64,000 nt of DNA from Dermatophilaceae bacterium Sec6.4 (GTDB taxonomy: Bacteria; Actinomycetota; Actinomycetes; Actinomycetales; Dermatophilaceae): assembly GCA_039636865.1 (NCBI GenBank), contig CP144172.1:248001-312000 (forward strand), read 5' to 3'. Made by a program: the position numbers and the translations under genes. The first letter of the stretch is position 1, and each line of letters starts with the position of its first letter. Under the pieces are notes generated by a model that saw nothing but the letters and a program-made list of their open reading frames with translations, did no database searches and was not told the origin of the DNA. Shown one piece after another: positions 44,535 through 52,891 of the stretch.

Positions 44535-45776
44535 CTACCTCGTCGACTGGTCCGAGTTGTGCGGACTGCCGGTGTGCTCGGAGGACACAGCCGCCGGCAG
44601 ATCTGCCTTCAGCGAACTGGCGAGGATCAACAACGCCAGGATGGCCACCAGACCTGTGGTGACCATGCCGGTGTGCTGCAGCCCCCATGCTCGGTCGGCA
44701 AGTCCGACACCAACGATGGGCAGCGAGATGCCGACGTAGAGCACCGTGAACAGTGCCGAGGTGACTTCACCGCGTTGATCGGCGGGTGTCGGTCCCGTGA
44801 TCAGCATCAGACCGGCCCGGAAACTGAGACCCTGGCCGATACCGGCGACCATTGCCGCCGCGACGATCAGGCTCATCGAGCGCAGTCCCAGCGCCGTGGC
44901 TAGGACCCCCATGCCTGCCGCGAGCAGGAGGCACCCGAGCGCCATCGCGCGGTTCAACGACAACCGCTCGACGCCGGCCTGACCGAGGACGGAGCCGAAG
45001 AAGATCAGGAAAACCGTCGCGCCGATGGCCGCGCGGTCGTGGATACCGATCAACTGTCCAAGGGCTGAGGGTATGACGGCTCCGAAGAGTCCGAGAACGA
45101 CGAAGCCGGCAAATCCGATCACCGAGGCACGCACGAACTGGGCACGCACCTGGGTGGGCACGGCGACGCGAGTGACGTGCAGCCGGAAGCCTTTACGTTC
45201 TTTAACGGTTTCGGGTGCGGCCCACAGCAGGACGGCTGCAGGCACCAGTAGGACAAGGTCGACGACGAAGACCGTACGTAGCGGGTACCCGACGTACTGC
45301 GCCACCAGCCCGGCGAGCAGCGGTCCGAGACCGAGGCCGCCCATGTTGACGACGGTGGCCGCAAAAGTGGCCCGCGACCGGTCCGCGAAGTCGACCAGCT
45401 CGACCATTGCTGCGGTAGCGGTGCCGGTGAACAGACCTGCCGACAGGCCCGACAGCACCCGACCGATCAACAGCAGCGTCAGTCCGTCCTGCACCAGGAA
45501 GATCACCGCTGAAAGCGCTGACAACGCGACCCCGGCAAGTAGTACGGGTCGCCGTCCGATGCGGTCGGACAGCTCGCCGAGCAGGAGCAGGGCCACCAGC
45601 ACTCCCGCGGCGTACACCGCGTAGATCACGGTGATCGTCAGATTGGAGATACTCAGCTGCTGGCGGTACAGCGGGTACAACGGGGTGGGCAACGTCGTTC
45701 CGACCATGGTCACCGCGAACGCGAAACCGATGCCTATGAGGCCCTTTCGAGATGCCGACATCGCTGCATTGTTCAC
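44535..45776 (-). CDS. MFS transporter
   Basis: 413 residues, 12 helices. GTTLPTPLYPLYRQQLSISN at the N-terminus, LGELSDRIGRRPVLLAGVAL (loop 2-3 motif), and LSGLSAGLFTGTATAAMVEL fit the drug-efflux/YcaD-like MFS groups. Substrate not recognisable. Start ATG 45774-45776. Divergent from the metallo-beta-lactamase gene across a short region and convergent with the second USP gene. Confidence 0.85.
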   Translation of the reverse strand: MNNAAMSASRKGLIGIGFAFAVTMVGTTLPTPLYPLYRQQLSISNLTITVIYAVYAAGVLVALLLLGELSDRIGRRPVLLAGVALSALSAVIFLVQDGLTLLLIGRVLSGLSAGLFTGTATAAMVELVDFADRSRATFAATVVNMGGLGLGPLLAGLVAQYVGYPLRTVFVVDLVLLVPAAVLLWAAPETVKERKGFRLHVTRVAVPTQVRAQFVRASVIGFAGFVVLGLFGAVIPSALGQLIGIHDRAAIGATVFLIFFGSVLGQAGVERLSLNRAMALGCLLLAAGMGVLATALGLRSMSLIVAAAMVAGIGQGLSFRAGLMLITGPTPADQRGEVTSALFTVLYVGISLPIVGVGLADRAWGLQHTGMVTTGLVAILALLILASSLKADLPAAVSSEHTGSPHNSDQSTR

Positions 45777-45825
45777 CTATCCAGTCTGTCATGGCGACCA
45801 CGGTCACCCGTGCGACGATCCCGTG

Positions 45826-46776
45826 ATGACGATGTCTCTGCCGATCGGCGTTTTCCTCGATGATGAACCGCTGGATGCGCCATGGATCCGAGGGTGCCGG
45901 CGGGGTGCGGCTCCCGGCCCGGTGCTGCAGGTGCGCCGCGTCGATGACGCGACATTCATCCTTCGCGAATCGATGCGGGCGACCTGGGAGGCGCCATTCG
46001 TCTATCTGCTCCTCGGCGCGCGGCGCGCCTTGCTGCTGGACACCGGCGATGTCGCCGAGGCAGAGCGGATGCCGCTCGGAGCAACCGTCGGGTCGATCGT
46101 GGGCGACTGGGTCGCCGCGCATCGACTGAGCGACTATGAACTGGTGGTCGCGCACACCCACGGGCACAACGATCACACCCGCGGCGACGCGCAGTTCATC
46201 GGCGATTCGCCTGCCTACCCCTACCGCGCCACTGTCGTCGGCACAGCGGTCGAAAAGGTGCGGGAATTCTTCGGGTTCGACGCACCCGATTCCGCCACGC
46301 TCGATTCAGTGGTGCCGTTCGACCTGGGCGACCGTGAATTGTCGGTCACCCGCGTCCCGGGGCACGATGTTCGATCGATTGCAGTGATCGACCCGTCACG
46401 CGGCCTGATGTTCTCCGGTGACACCGCATACCCCGGGCGGCTCTACGTGCAGGACCTGACCGCGTTGCGGGACAGTCTGGACCGGATGCTGGCACTCGCC
46501 CACCGGCACCACCTGCGGTCGGTCCTGGGCGGGCACATCGAATACAGCGCCGATGGTGGTGAGCACCCGGTGGGCGTGCGGTTCCACGCTGACGAGCAGC
46601 CGTTGCCGCTCACCGTCGCGCAGCTGCAGCAGCTGCGCGATCTTGCACATCGGGGCTCCACCGTGACCGGTGTCGTGGCGGGCAGCCCGATGAGCCTGTG
46701 GATCGGCTCGTGCAACGGCGCGAAGGTGAAACTGGCGGGCGCAGCTGCGGTACGTCGATTACGCGGCATCGGCTGA
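45826..46776 (+). CDS. Metallo-beta-lactamase fold hydrolase
   Basis: 316 residues. The metal site HTHGHNDHTRGD (HxHxDH type) is at about residues 107-118, followed by RVPGHDVRSIAV, FSGDTAYPG (Asp ligand) and a late GGHIEYS. This places it in the MBL superfamily hydrolases (thioesterase, lactonase or phosphodiesterase types). Start at ATG 45826; no strong ribosome site, so translation could be leaderless. No neighbouring genes indicate a substrate. Confidence 0.83.
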   Translation: MTMSLPIGVFLDDEPLDAPWIRGCRRGAAPGPVLQVRRVDDATFILRESMRATWEAPFVYLLLGARRALLLDTGDVAEAERMPLGATVGSIVGDWVAAHRLSDYELVVAHTHGHNDHTRGDAQFIGDSPAYPYRATVVGTAVEKVREFFGFDAPDSATLDSVVPFDLGDRELSVTRVPGHDVRSIAVIDPSRGLMFSGDTAYPGRLYVQDLTALRDSLDRMLALAHRHHLRSVLGGHIEYSADGGEHPVGVRFHADEQPLPLTVAQLQQLRDLAHRGSTVTGVVAGSPMSLWIGSCNGAKVKLAGAAAVRRLRGIG

Positions 46777-46840
46777 CCGAGCCACCGCCTGTACCTGGTC
46801 AGCTGGCTTGACCGACAAGTTATAGGACTACCGTGCGGGC

Positions 46841-47671
46841 ATGTCGATTCCTTCCGCCGCACCGCGTGGTATGCCCAGCCTGCTGCGCGCCGCACGCAGC
46901 ACCTACGCACGATCGGTGCGCCGGTCACTCACCAGCGACGGCTACGACGATGTCCCCCGCAACGGTGCCTTTGTGCTCGCGACCGGCCTCGATCGATCGT
47001 CGGCCACCGCCGTGCAGGACGCCCTCGGCATCACCAAACAGGCCGCCAGTCAGCTCATCGACACGCTCGTGGTCCGCGGGTACCTGGAGCGCCACCCCCA
47101 CCCGAGCGATCGACGTCGCACCGAATTGGAGTTGACCGATCGCGGCCATGGCGCGGCAGCAGCCGTGCGCAGAGGTGTCGGCTCGGTCGAGCACGAACTG
47201 GCGCACCATCTCTCGGCCCAGGCCCGCGGTGAACTACGCGCGGCCCTCGGCCTACTGGCCGATCTCGGCGGCCCGGGTAGTGCGGCGCAAAGCGCGCCGC
47301 AGGAGCAGCCTGTGCGGCTGATGCGCGTTGCTCCGGTCTTTCCGGTGACCGATGTCGAACGCTCGCTGGAGCACTACGCAACACTGGGATTCCGTGTCGA
47401 GCCCTACCCCGACGGTGGATACGGATTCGGGCAGCGTGATGGTGTCGGCATCCATTTCAACGCGGTGCCCGACCTGGACCCGGCCACCAACAACAACGCC
47501 GTCTACCTCTATGTGTCCGACGCCGACGCCCTCGCCGCGCAATGGAGCTCCCCAGGGATCGGCGGTGAGACCATCCCACCCGTCGACACCGACTACGACA
47601 TGCGCGAGGGCGCCCACCTCGACCCCGACCGCAACCTCATTCGGTTCGGCGCGCCACTGGTCCGCAGCTAG
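46841..47671 (+). CDS. MarR-type regulator fused to a VOC (glyoxalase/bleomycin-resistance) domain
   Basis: 276 residues. The N-terminal part (about 1-130) is a winged helix of the MarR kind: VQDALGITKQAASQLIDTLV and RGYLERHPHPSDRRRTEL, then LTDRGHGAA. The C-terminal part (about 160-276) is a vicinal-oxygen-chelate domain: VAPVFPVTDVERSLEHYATL, GYGFGQRDGVGIHFNAVPDL, YLYVSDADALAAQW and DPDRNLIRFG. The fusion predicts a single-component sensor binding a small ligand in the VOC domain. ATG 46841; upstream TTGACC and TATAGG form promoter-like elements. No divergent target gene is obvious, so autoregulation or distant targets are likely. Confidence 0.85.
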   Translation: MSIPSAAPRGMPSLLRAARSTYARSVRRSLTSDGYDDVPRNGAFVLATGLDRSSATAVQDALGITKQAASQLIDTLVVRGYLERHPHPSDRRRTELELTDRGHGAAAAVRRGVGSVEHELAHHLSAQARGELRAALGLLADLGGPGSAAQSAPQEQPVRLMRVAPVFPVTDVERSLEHYATLGFRVEPYPDGGYGFGQRDGVGIHFNAVPDLDPATNNNAVYLYVSDADALAAQWSSPGIGGETIPPVDTDYDMREGAHLDPDRNLIRFGAPLVRS

Positions 47672-47691
47672 CGGTCCTCAGGCAGCGCCGC

Positions 47692-48417
47692 TCAGGCGCG
47701 TACGAGATGCGTTGTGCTCGTGCCGCTGTCACTGTTGCTGTCACTGTTGTTGTCGCCGAGATCTATCACCAGCGCACCGGTCGGCGCACCGTGCGGCGTC
47801 CAGCCTTCCCCGTCGTGCGCGATGCCGTAGAAAGTGGCCGGCCCGCCGTACAACCGCACGTCGCCGATCGAGTCCTCGAACGCTTCGTGCAGGTGACCGC
47901 TCAGCAGGATCAGCGGCTGCCCGTGCTCGCAGAGGCGTTGCTCCAGCTCATCGGCACCGGCAAGGGTGAACCACGGATGGGTGCTGCGTGAGCGGAGCGG
48001 GTGGTGCATGAGCATGACCGTCGGGCCGTCGCAAGCCTGCAGGACCCGCAGAATGTCGTCGGCACGCCCGGCGATCTCACCGGGCACGTTGGTCACGGCG
48101 CCGCGAATGCTCCACTTCCCCAGCGTTGCCGGAGCCGACCCGAATACGGTACGAACGATGTCGGTGTCGTCGTGGTTGCCCGGCACGGCGAGGAGAACCG
48201 GGGCGACCGGCTCGACCAGCTGCCGGACCCGGCGGACGGCCTCCAGCGATGCATCGTCCGCGATGTCACCGGTGAGGACGACGGCGTCATACGGCCCGTA
48301 GGATCTCGCGGCTTCCAACACCGCGACCAGCCTCGCCTCCGGGTCGATGCCCGGGTGCGGCGACACCGACCCAGGGCCTAGCAGGTGAGTGTCGGACAGC
48401 TGCAGCAGACGAGTCAT
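47692..48417 (-). CDS. Metallophosphoesterase (cAMP phosphodiesterase CpdA-like)
   Basis: 241 residues. Calcineurin-like core: LLQLSDTHLLGP, VLTGDIADD, VPGNHDDTDIV, MLMHHPL and LSGHLHEAF, giving all metal ligands of the family. C-terminus ends in a Ser/Asp/Asn-rich tail (NNSDSNSDSGTS). Start at ATG 48415-48417. Known members hydrolyse cyclic nucleotides or phosphodiesters; the substrate here is not proven. Convergent with the MarR-VOC gene across 20 bp; 15 bp upstream of it on the same strand ends the VOC gene, so the two may share a transcript. Confidence 0.87.
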   Translation of the reverse strand: MTRLLQLSDTHLLGPGSVSPHPGIDPEARLVAVLEAARSYGPYDAVVLTGDIADDASLEAVRRVRQLVEPVAPVLLAVPGNHDDTDIVRTVFGSAPATLGKWSIRGAVTNVPGEIAGRADDILRVLQACDGPTVMLMHHPLRSRSTHPWFTLAGADELEQRLCEHGQPLILLSGHLHEAFEDSIGDVRLYGGPATFYGIAHDGEGWTPHGAPTGALVIDLGDNNSDSNSDSGTSTTHLVRA

Positions 48418-48432
48418 ATGCCGGCAGCCCGC

Positions 48433-48864
48433 TCAGACCGCGAAGAGCTGGGTGATGTCGCGGAACGCCTTGAACTCCATCGCGTTACCCGAGGGGTCCA
48501 GGAAGAACATCGTCCACTGCTCACCGGGTTCGCCTTCGAAACGCAGGTAGGGCTCGATGACGAACTCGGTGCCCGCCGCACGCAGCCGTGTCGCCATGGC
48601 GTGGAAGTCGTCGACATCGAGTACGAGGCCGAAATGCGGGACTGGCACCTCGTGCCCATCGACCGCGTTGGTCCCCGCCACGGCATTGCGCAGCCCGTCG
48701 ACCTGATGGGTGACGAACTGGTGACCGGACATGTTCCAGTCCGTCCAACGCTCGGCCGAGCGACCACGCGCGAAGCCCAGTACCTCACCGTAGAAACGTC
48801 GGGCCGACTCGATGTCGTGCACGGGGATGGCGAGGTGGAAGGGCGGCAGGGTCGCAGACGTCAT
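48433..48864 (-). CDS. VOC family (glyoxalase/dioxygenase-like) protein
   Basis: 143 residues, a single VOC domain. FHLAIPVHDIESARRFYGEV at the start and YLRFEGEPGEQWTMFFLDPS with GNAMEFKAF at the end give the metal-ligand pattern of this superfamily, similar to small actinobacterial VOC proteins. Start at ATG 48862-48864; an alternative in-frame start lies 21 bp upstream. 15 bp ahead of the phosphoesterase gene on the same strand. Ring-cleaving or resistance function cannot be told apart. Confidence 0.85.
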   Translation of the reverse strand: MTSATLPPFHLAIPVHDIESARRFYGEVLGFARGRSAERWTDWNMSGHQFVTHQVDGLRNAVAGTNAVDGHEVPVPHFGLVLDVDDFHAMATRLRAAGTEFVIEPYLRFEGEPGEQWTMFFLDPSGNAMEFKAFRDITQLFAV

Positions 48865-48976
48865 ACGAGCACTATTGCCTCGCAAGCTGTGCCATGCCAG
48901 CCAATGCCGACGAGACCGGCTGCGTGCCGATCAGGAATCACTGATGGGCCCTCGTCCTGCGGTTTACAGTTCTCGG

Positions 48977-49663
48977 GTGCAGACTGCAACGCGCGGCGGG
49001 TTCGCGACGACCTACGCAAGAGGTTGGCATGCCCTCGTCGCAGCCGTGACGGGATCGGCTCTGGTCTTCCAACTCATCCTGGTGATCAACGGCGCAGCAG
49101 TGTTGGTCGCGACCGAGCCGCCGAGCACCGGCGAGCGACTGATCCGTTTCTTCAGCTACTTCACGATCCTGAGCAACCTGCTGGTCTTCTACACCAGCGC
49201 CACCTTGGCGACGGAGCCTTCTAAGAGCGGCCGTGTCTGGAATGTGTTGCGACTGAACGCAATGGCGGGAATCGTCGTCACCGGGATCGTGCACTGGTTC
49301 TTCCTTCGCCCGATCTTGCACCTGAGTGGCGGGCCGTACGTCGCGGATAAACTCGTGCACGTTGTCGTACCGCTGTTGGCAGTCATCGGCTGGGTCGCCT
49401 TCGGGCCGCGGCATCGGATCAGCTGGCGGATCTTCCTCCCATCGCTGATCTATCCCATTGCCTGGGTTGCCTTCACCCTGGTTCGGGGGGCGGCCTCGGG
49501 GTGGTACCCCTATCCGTTCGTAGATGTCGGGCTGCACGGCTACGGCGTCGTCACTTTGAACTGCCTGGGCATTGCAGTGCTGCTTCTGGGCGTTTCGGCT
49601 CTGCTGCTGTATGCCGACCGCTTGCTCGGTCGACGCACCACTACCCCTGAGCCCAGCCGGTAG
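48977..49663 (+). CDS. Pr6Pr family membrane protein
   Basis: 228 residues, six or seven hydrophobic segments. FFSYFTILSNLLVFYTSATL, VHWFFLRPILHLSG, DKLVHVVVPLLAVIGWVAFGP and GWYPYPFVDVGLHGYG fit the Pr6Pr (FAR-17a/AIG1-like) actinobacterial membrane family of unknown function. GTG start 48977 is six bases after TACAGT, a -10-like element at the spacing expected for a leaderless transcript; an in-frame ATG at 48944 is the alternative. Divergent from the VOC gene. Confidence 0.8.
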   Translation: MQTATRGGFATTYARGWHALVAAVTGSALVFQLILVINGAAVLVATEPPSTGERLIRFFSYFTILSNLLVFYTSATLATEPSKSGRVWNVLRLNAMAGIVVTGIVHWFFLRPILHLSGGPYVADKLVHVVVPLLAVIGWVAFGPRHRISWRIFLPSLIYPIAWVAFTLVRGAASGWYPYPFVDVGLHGYGVVTLNCLGIAVLLLGVSALLLYADRLLGRRTTTPEPSR

Positions 49664-49701
49664 GCGGATTACCCAGCTGCTGATGCGATACCAGTGCTGT
49701 A

Positions 49702-49734
49702 GTCATGCGACGGCTCTTGTCATGCGACGGCTCT
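49702..49734. repeat. Direct repeat of 16 bp spanning the nuclease stop codon
   Basis: GTCATGCGACGGCTCT occurs at 49702-49717 and again at 49719-49734, separated by one base. The second copy contains the TGA stop of the HNH gene (49720-49722), so the repeat unit carries a duplicate of the 3' end. Confidence 0.85.
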
Positions 49735-51099
49735 GACAGACGGCATCAGGCCAGGAGTGAGATCCCAGGTGACACCGGTGGCCTCGACCCGCGCAGTGAG
49801 CAGGTCACGGTGCACGATCGTGTGATGTCGAGCGCAGAGCAGTGCTGCATTGGCGAGATTCGTGTCGCCGCCACACCACCACGGATTCACATGATGTGCA
49901 TCGCACCAGTCCGGTGGCCGATCACAGTCGGGGAACGTGCATCCGCCGTCCCGGTGGATGATCGCCGCGCGTAGCCCGCCGGTGAAGAGGCGTCTGGCCC
50001 GCCCGACGTCCAGTGGTTCGGACCGCCCGCCAAGGACCATCGGGATGATGTCGGCGTCGCAGGCCAACCTGCGAAGCGTGCCGGGGTCGAGATGGTCGCC
50101 GTCGCTGGTGCGCCCGACACCCGGTAGGTAGGTGGGCGGTCTGCCCGCTTCCTGCAGGCCGGACAGCAACGTTTTGTAGTCGAGGGTGACGACCACTTTC
50201 GCCGTTCCGTTGACCTCACCGACAGCCCGCCCGGCGGCGCTGTCCAGGACATCGGCAGCAGTTTCCACCAGACGCACCAGAGCACCCGCACGGCGGTTGG
50301 CAGGGGTACGCAGATCGCGGTCGGGGGCGCTGCCCGCACCCTTGAGAGTCGCTTGACCTTCGGGGCAGGGCTGTGGCGCTGGCGCCGACAGGAACTGCAA
50401 CGCGTGTTTGACCGTCGCGGCATGCCCGGCGGACAGATCTGCTTCGAACCGGGTCAACCCGCACTGCAGCTCGAACCAGCGCACCGACTCGCGCCGCTGC
50501 TGGACCTCTTCGTCACGCACCAGTTGCTCCGGAGCGAATTGACCGATGATCCGAGTGCTGAGTTCGGTCAATGCCCGTGACCCGAAACCGGTCAATGAGA
50601 GATACCGCAAGAGCATCTGGTCGCGGTCCGCACCCGGCAACTGCGCGCAGACCCGCGGCACCTCCCGTAACGCGACCAACGCAGCGGACACCGACGCAGA
50701 CCCTGCGGCAAGGCTTTGCGCTACGACCAGATTGCGCGGTTGAGCACATTGCGTCGCAACCGCACCGACCCGGCGGATGACGACCGGGTCAACCCCACGA
50801 GCACGCTGCGCCACCCAGCCGGGTGCGCCTGTCGCCGTCGACCGGTCGACTGTCCCGCGCGTCAGGGCATCTGCGGCCACCAAGGCCGCCACATTCTCTG
50901 CGCGCCCCGCGACCCCCAACAGCGACCCCACTGCGCCCGCCAACTCGACTTCGTTCAGCTGATGAAGCGCACCGGGCCACTCCCTCAGCGACGCAACGAA
51001 CGCTTCCAACACCGCGAGCAGTCGCGCACCCGTTCCAGGTCCAGCAGGAGCAATTTCCGGGGGTGGCGCCAGCGCGGTATCGATACTTGATGTACTCAC
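49720..51099 (-). CDS. DUF222/HNH endonuclease (13E12-repeat type)
   Basis: 459 residues. The DUF222 region covers about 25-340, and the C-terminal HNH nuclease has FPDCDRPPDWCDAHHVNPWW followed by GGDTNLANAALLCARHHTIV with the zinc cysteines and catalytic histidines. This is the actinobacterial 13E12 family, often scattered in genomes and induced by DNA damage in mycobacteria (established for that genus). GTG start 51097-51099. A LexA-box-like site lies about 50 bp upstream and two DnaA-box sequences are 128 bp and 167 bp upstream, before an ISL3 element. Possibly homing-nuclease-like; its role is unknown. Confidence 0.9.
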   Translation of the reverse strand: MSTSSIDTALAPPPEIAPAGPGTGARLLAVLEAFVASLREWPGALHQLNEVELAGAVGSLLGVAGRAENVAALVAADALTRGTVDRSTATGAPGWVAQRARGVDPVVIRRVGAVATQCAQPRNLVVAQSLAAGSASVSAALVALREVPRVCAQLPGADRDQMLLRYLSLTGFGSRALTELSTRIIGQFAPEQLVRDEEVQQRRESVRWFELQCGLTRFEADLSAGHAATVKHALQFLSAPAPQPCPEGQATLKGAGSAPDRDLRTPANRRAGALVRLVETAADVLDSAAGRAVGEVNGTAKVVVTLDYKTLLSGLQEAGRPPTYLPGVGRTSDGDHLDPGTLRRLACDADIIPMVLGGRSEPLDVGRARRLFTGGLRAAIIHRDGGCTFPDCDRPPDWCDAHHVNPWWCGGDTNLANAALLCARHHTIVHRDLLTARVEATGVTWDLTPGLMPSVRAVA

Positions 51100-51147
51100 T
51101 TTGTGCCCCTTTCCACGCCGCCGGAATGATTCGGACTGATGTACTTA

Positions 51148-51163
51148 TCGTAACCATGTTCGA
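51148..51163 (-). promoter_or_regulatory. LexA (SOS) box-like site upstream of the HNH gene
   Basis: The plus strand reads TCGTAACCATGTTCGA; against the Gram-positive SOS consensus CGAAC-N4-GTTCG it matches 8 of 10 positions, with a perfect right half. Lies 49 bp upstream of the HNH start. Binding is inferred; 13E12-family genes in mycobacteria are known LexA targets. Confidence 0.5.
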
Positions 51164-51226
51164 TCATTTCAGCAAGGCATATCTAGACCGAATTCGTCTG
51201 CCGGACATTAGATTTCGCGGAAAAGT

Positions 51227-51235
51227 TATCCACAT
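51227..51235 (+). other. DnaA-box sequence TTATCCACA (copy 1)
   Basis: Exact match to the bacterial DnaA box TTATCCACA, set in AAAAGTTATCCACATCC in an AT-richer stretch between the HNH gene and the ISL3 element. Confidence 0.55.
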
Positions 51236-51265
51236 CCCCCACCAGAAATTGCCTGGTCAGGAAAG

Positions 51266-51274
51266 TTATCCACA
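51266..51274 (+). other. DnaA-box sequence TTATCCACA (copy 2)
   Basis: Second exact DnaA box in the same orientation, 39 bp after the first, in AAAGTTATCCACACATC. Two perfect boxes so close together are unlikely by chance in this GC-rich DNA; dnaA is not adjacent, so this is not an ordinary oriC. Confidence 0.55.
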
Positions 51275-51287
51275 CATCAAGTTCTAA

Positions 51288-52729
51288 TTATTGACAGTTT
51301 TTGTCGGCTCTTCGGATTTCAGCGTGGTTGGGGGTTTTTCGGTAGGGGTGGTTTCCTGATGCTGCGAGGAGGATCCTGAGGCGGTAGTGCTCGAAGGTGT
51401 GGAAGCCGTGGGCCAGGCGGCGGGTCTTTTCGATGATCAGGTTCACGGCTTCGGTTCCGCCGTTGCTGATGCGGTGGGTGTCGAATCGGGCCAGGACGTG
51501 CTCGCGCCACATTCTCAGCGTCCGGCCCAGGCGGGCGACTTCGGGGATCGGACAGGTCGGGAACGATTCGATGACCTTGACCGCAATCGCTCTGCCATCG
51601 GTGGGTTTCTCAGCTTGGTACATCGAGCGGACCTGCTGGTAGCAGTGCCACGCCAACGTCACTTCCCAGGTCGGGTCCCCGGCGAGCAGGCAGGCGTCGA
51701 GTGTGGCGAACTGCTTGACCGACAGGTGCTCGGACCCGCGGCGTAGCAGCCCGCGGATTTTGTACAGCGGATCGTCTTTGTGACCGCGCCGCCCCAGGGT
51801 GTCGTGTTGGACCCGGCGGCGGACCTCGTCCAGGACTTGGGTACCGAGTTTGACGACGTGGAACGCGTCCAGGACCGCGACGGCGTCGGGGAGTTCGTCG
51901 CGGATCGCGTAGGCGTACCCGCGGAATGGGTCCAGGGATGCTTGTTTCACCCCGGCAATAAACGCCGGGTCCTGTTGTTTGAGCCAGCTGGCGTAGGCGG
52001 TGCCGGTACGGCCGGGTACGACATCTAATAACCGGGAGTGCAGGCGGCCGTGTTCATCGCGGGTGAGGTCGACCATCCCGGTCACGGCCCGGTTCGCGTC
52101 CCCAATCTTGGAAGGGCGCCAAATGTGTTCATCGACGCCCAGGACACTGACCCCGTCCAGGCGGGACGGGTCGGCGAGCCTGCTGGTGGCTTCGATCTCG
52201 ATGCGGTCCCACAGGGTGTGCCAGTCCACACCAAGGTGACGAGCCAACGCTGACACCGTCGTGTCGTCGTGTTCCAGCGCATCAGTGGCCCAACGGATAG
52301 CCCGGGTCGTCAGCTTCGCCCGCGGCGCGATGACCTCATGGTGTTCGCGGAACGTGCCCACCGGGCAGGACGGTTCGGCGCACCGCCAGATCCGTTTACG
52401 CCACGCCAGATCCGTTTACGCCACGCCAGGAGGGTGCTCGCCCCGAAAAACGGCGCGTCCGCAACGGTATGGACCCGCCGCCCGTGACCGACCGCGACCA
52501 CCCCGCAGGACGGGCACCCGCCGATATCAGTATCGGTTTCGATGCTCACCACAACCCGGCCAGGATCCTCATGAACCACGGCAAGGACAGGGAAACCGGG
52601 CAGATTGAGCAGGGCATCGGCCCGAGCACACCAGCCCAGGCTCGAGCAACACGTACCGTCATTCGTGTCGAGGTCTTCAGTTCGTCGGGCAGCTTGGTCG
52701 CTCCCGATCCTGAAGGCCTCGACCCTCAC
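51288..52729 (-). pseudogene. ISL3 family transposase, frameshifted by a 20-bp tandem duplication
   Basis: N-terminal zf-ISL3 segment reads GGCPSCGVVAVGHGRRVHTV and WRKRIW in one frame; the remainder (VGTFREHHEVIAPRAKLTTR, HTLWDRIEIEATSR, GVDEHIWRPSKIGDA, TGMVDLTRDEHGRL, NGGTEAVNLIIEKTRRLAHG), including the DDE catalytic domain, is in another. Removing one copy of the 20-bp tandem repeat at 52384-52423 restores WRKRIWRCAEPSCPVGTFRE, including two cysteines of the second zinc motif, and gives a full 473-residue protein. The start is taken at GTG 52727-52729; the true start could be further inside. No intact transposase in the window could move it. Confidence 0.85.
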
Positions 52730-52779
52730 CCCCGAACAGGCACGCCGAACACCTCAACCACGCTCAGATCCGAAGAGCT
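51306..52779 (-). mobile_element. ISL3-family insertion sequence, 1474 bp, non-functional
   Basis: Terminal inverted repeats: 51306-51332 starts GGCTCTTCGGATTTCAGCGT, and the complement of 52753-52779 starts AGCTCTTCGGATCTGAGCGT; they agree at 20 or more of 27 positions and have the GGCTCTTC-type ends of ISL3 elements. The flanks carry an 8-bp near-duplication, TTTTTGTC (51298-51305) and TATTTGTC (52780-52787), one mismatch, the size known for ISL3. The single transposase gene inside is frameshifted. Its stop codon lies 18 bp outside the left end, in the target DNA. Confidence 0.85.
52384..52423. repeat. 20-bp tandem duplication inside the transposase gene
   Basis: CGCCAGATCCGTTTACGCCA is present twice head to tail (52384-52403 and 52404-52423). 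As 20 is not a multiple of three it shifts the reading frame of the ISL3 transposase. Confidence 0.95.
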
Positions 52780-52834
52780 TATTTGTCTTTCATAGCTCTG
52801 GCCGGTTGTCCCGTCGAATTCACGCGCCCGAAAC

Positions 52835-52874
52835 GACGGTGTGCCCGGACCTTGTCAGGTCCGGGCACACCGTC
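52835..52874. terminator. Strong terminator hairpin after the dioxygenase gene
   Basis: Perfect 18-bp arms (52835-52852 and 52857-52874, GACGGTGTGCCCGGACCT and complement) with a 4-base loop TGTC, 17 bp past the stop of the minus-strand dioxygenase-like gene. Read on the minus strand it is followed by GTTTCGGGC. Confidence 0.85.
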
Positions 52875-52891
52875 AAACACAAGCGATTTGC

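Noticed and set aside
51227..51274. Chromosomal oriC.
   Set aside because: Only two DnaA boxes, no dnaA, dnaN or AT-rich unwinding region next to them.
51157..51287. A plus-strand 43-codon frame across the DnaA-box region (begins MFDHFSKAY).
   Set aside because: No ribosome site, composition unlike neighbouring genes, and it spans the two DnaA boxes and AT-rich DNA, so it is probably chance.
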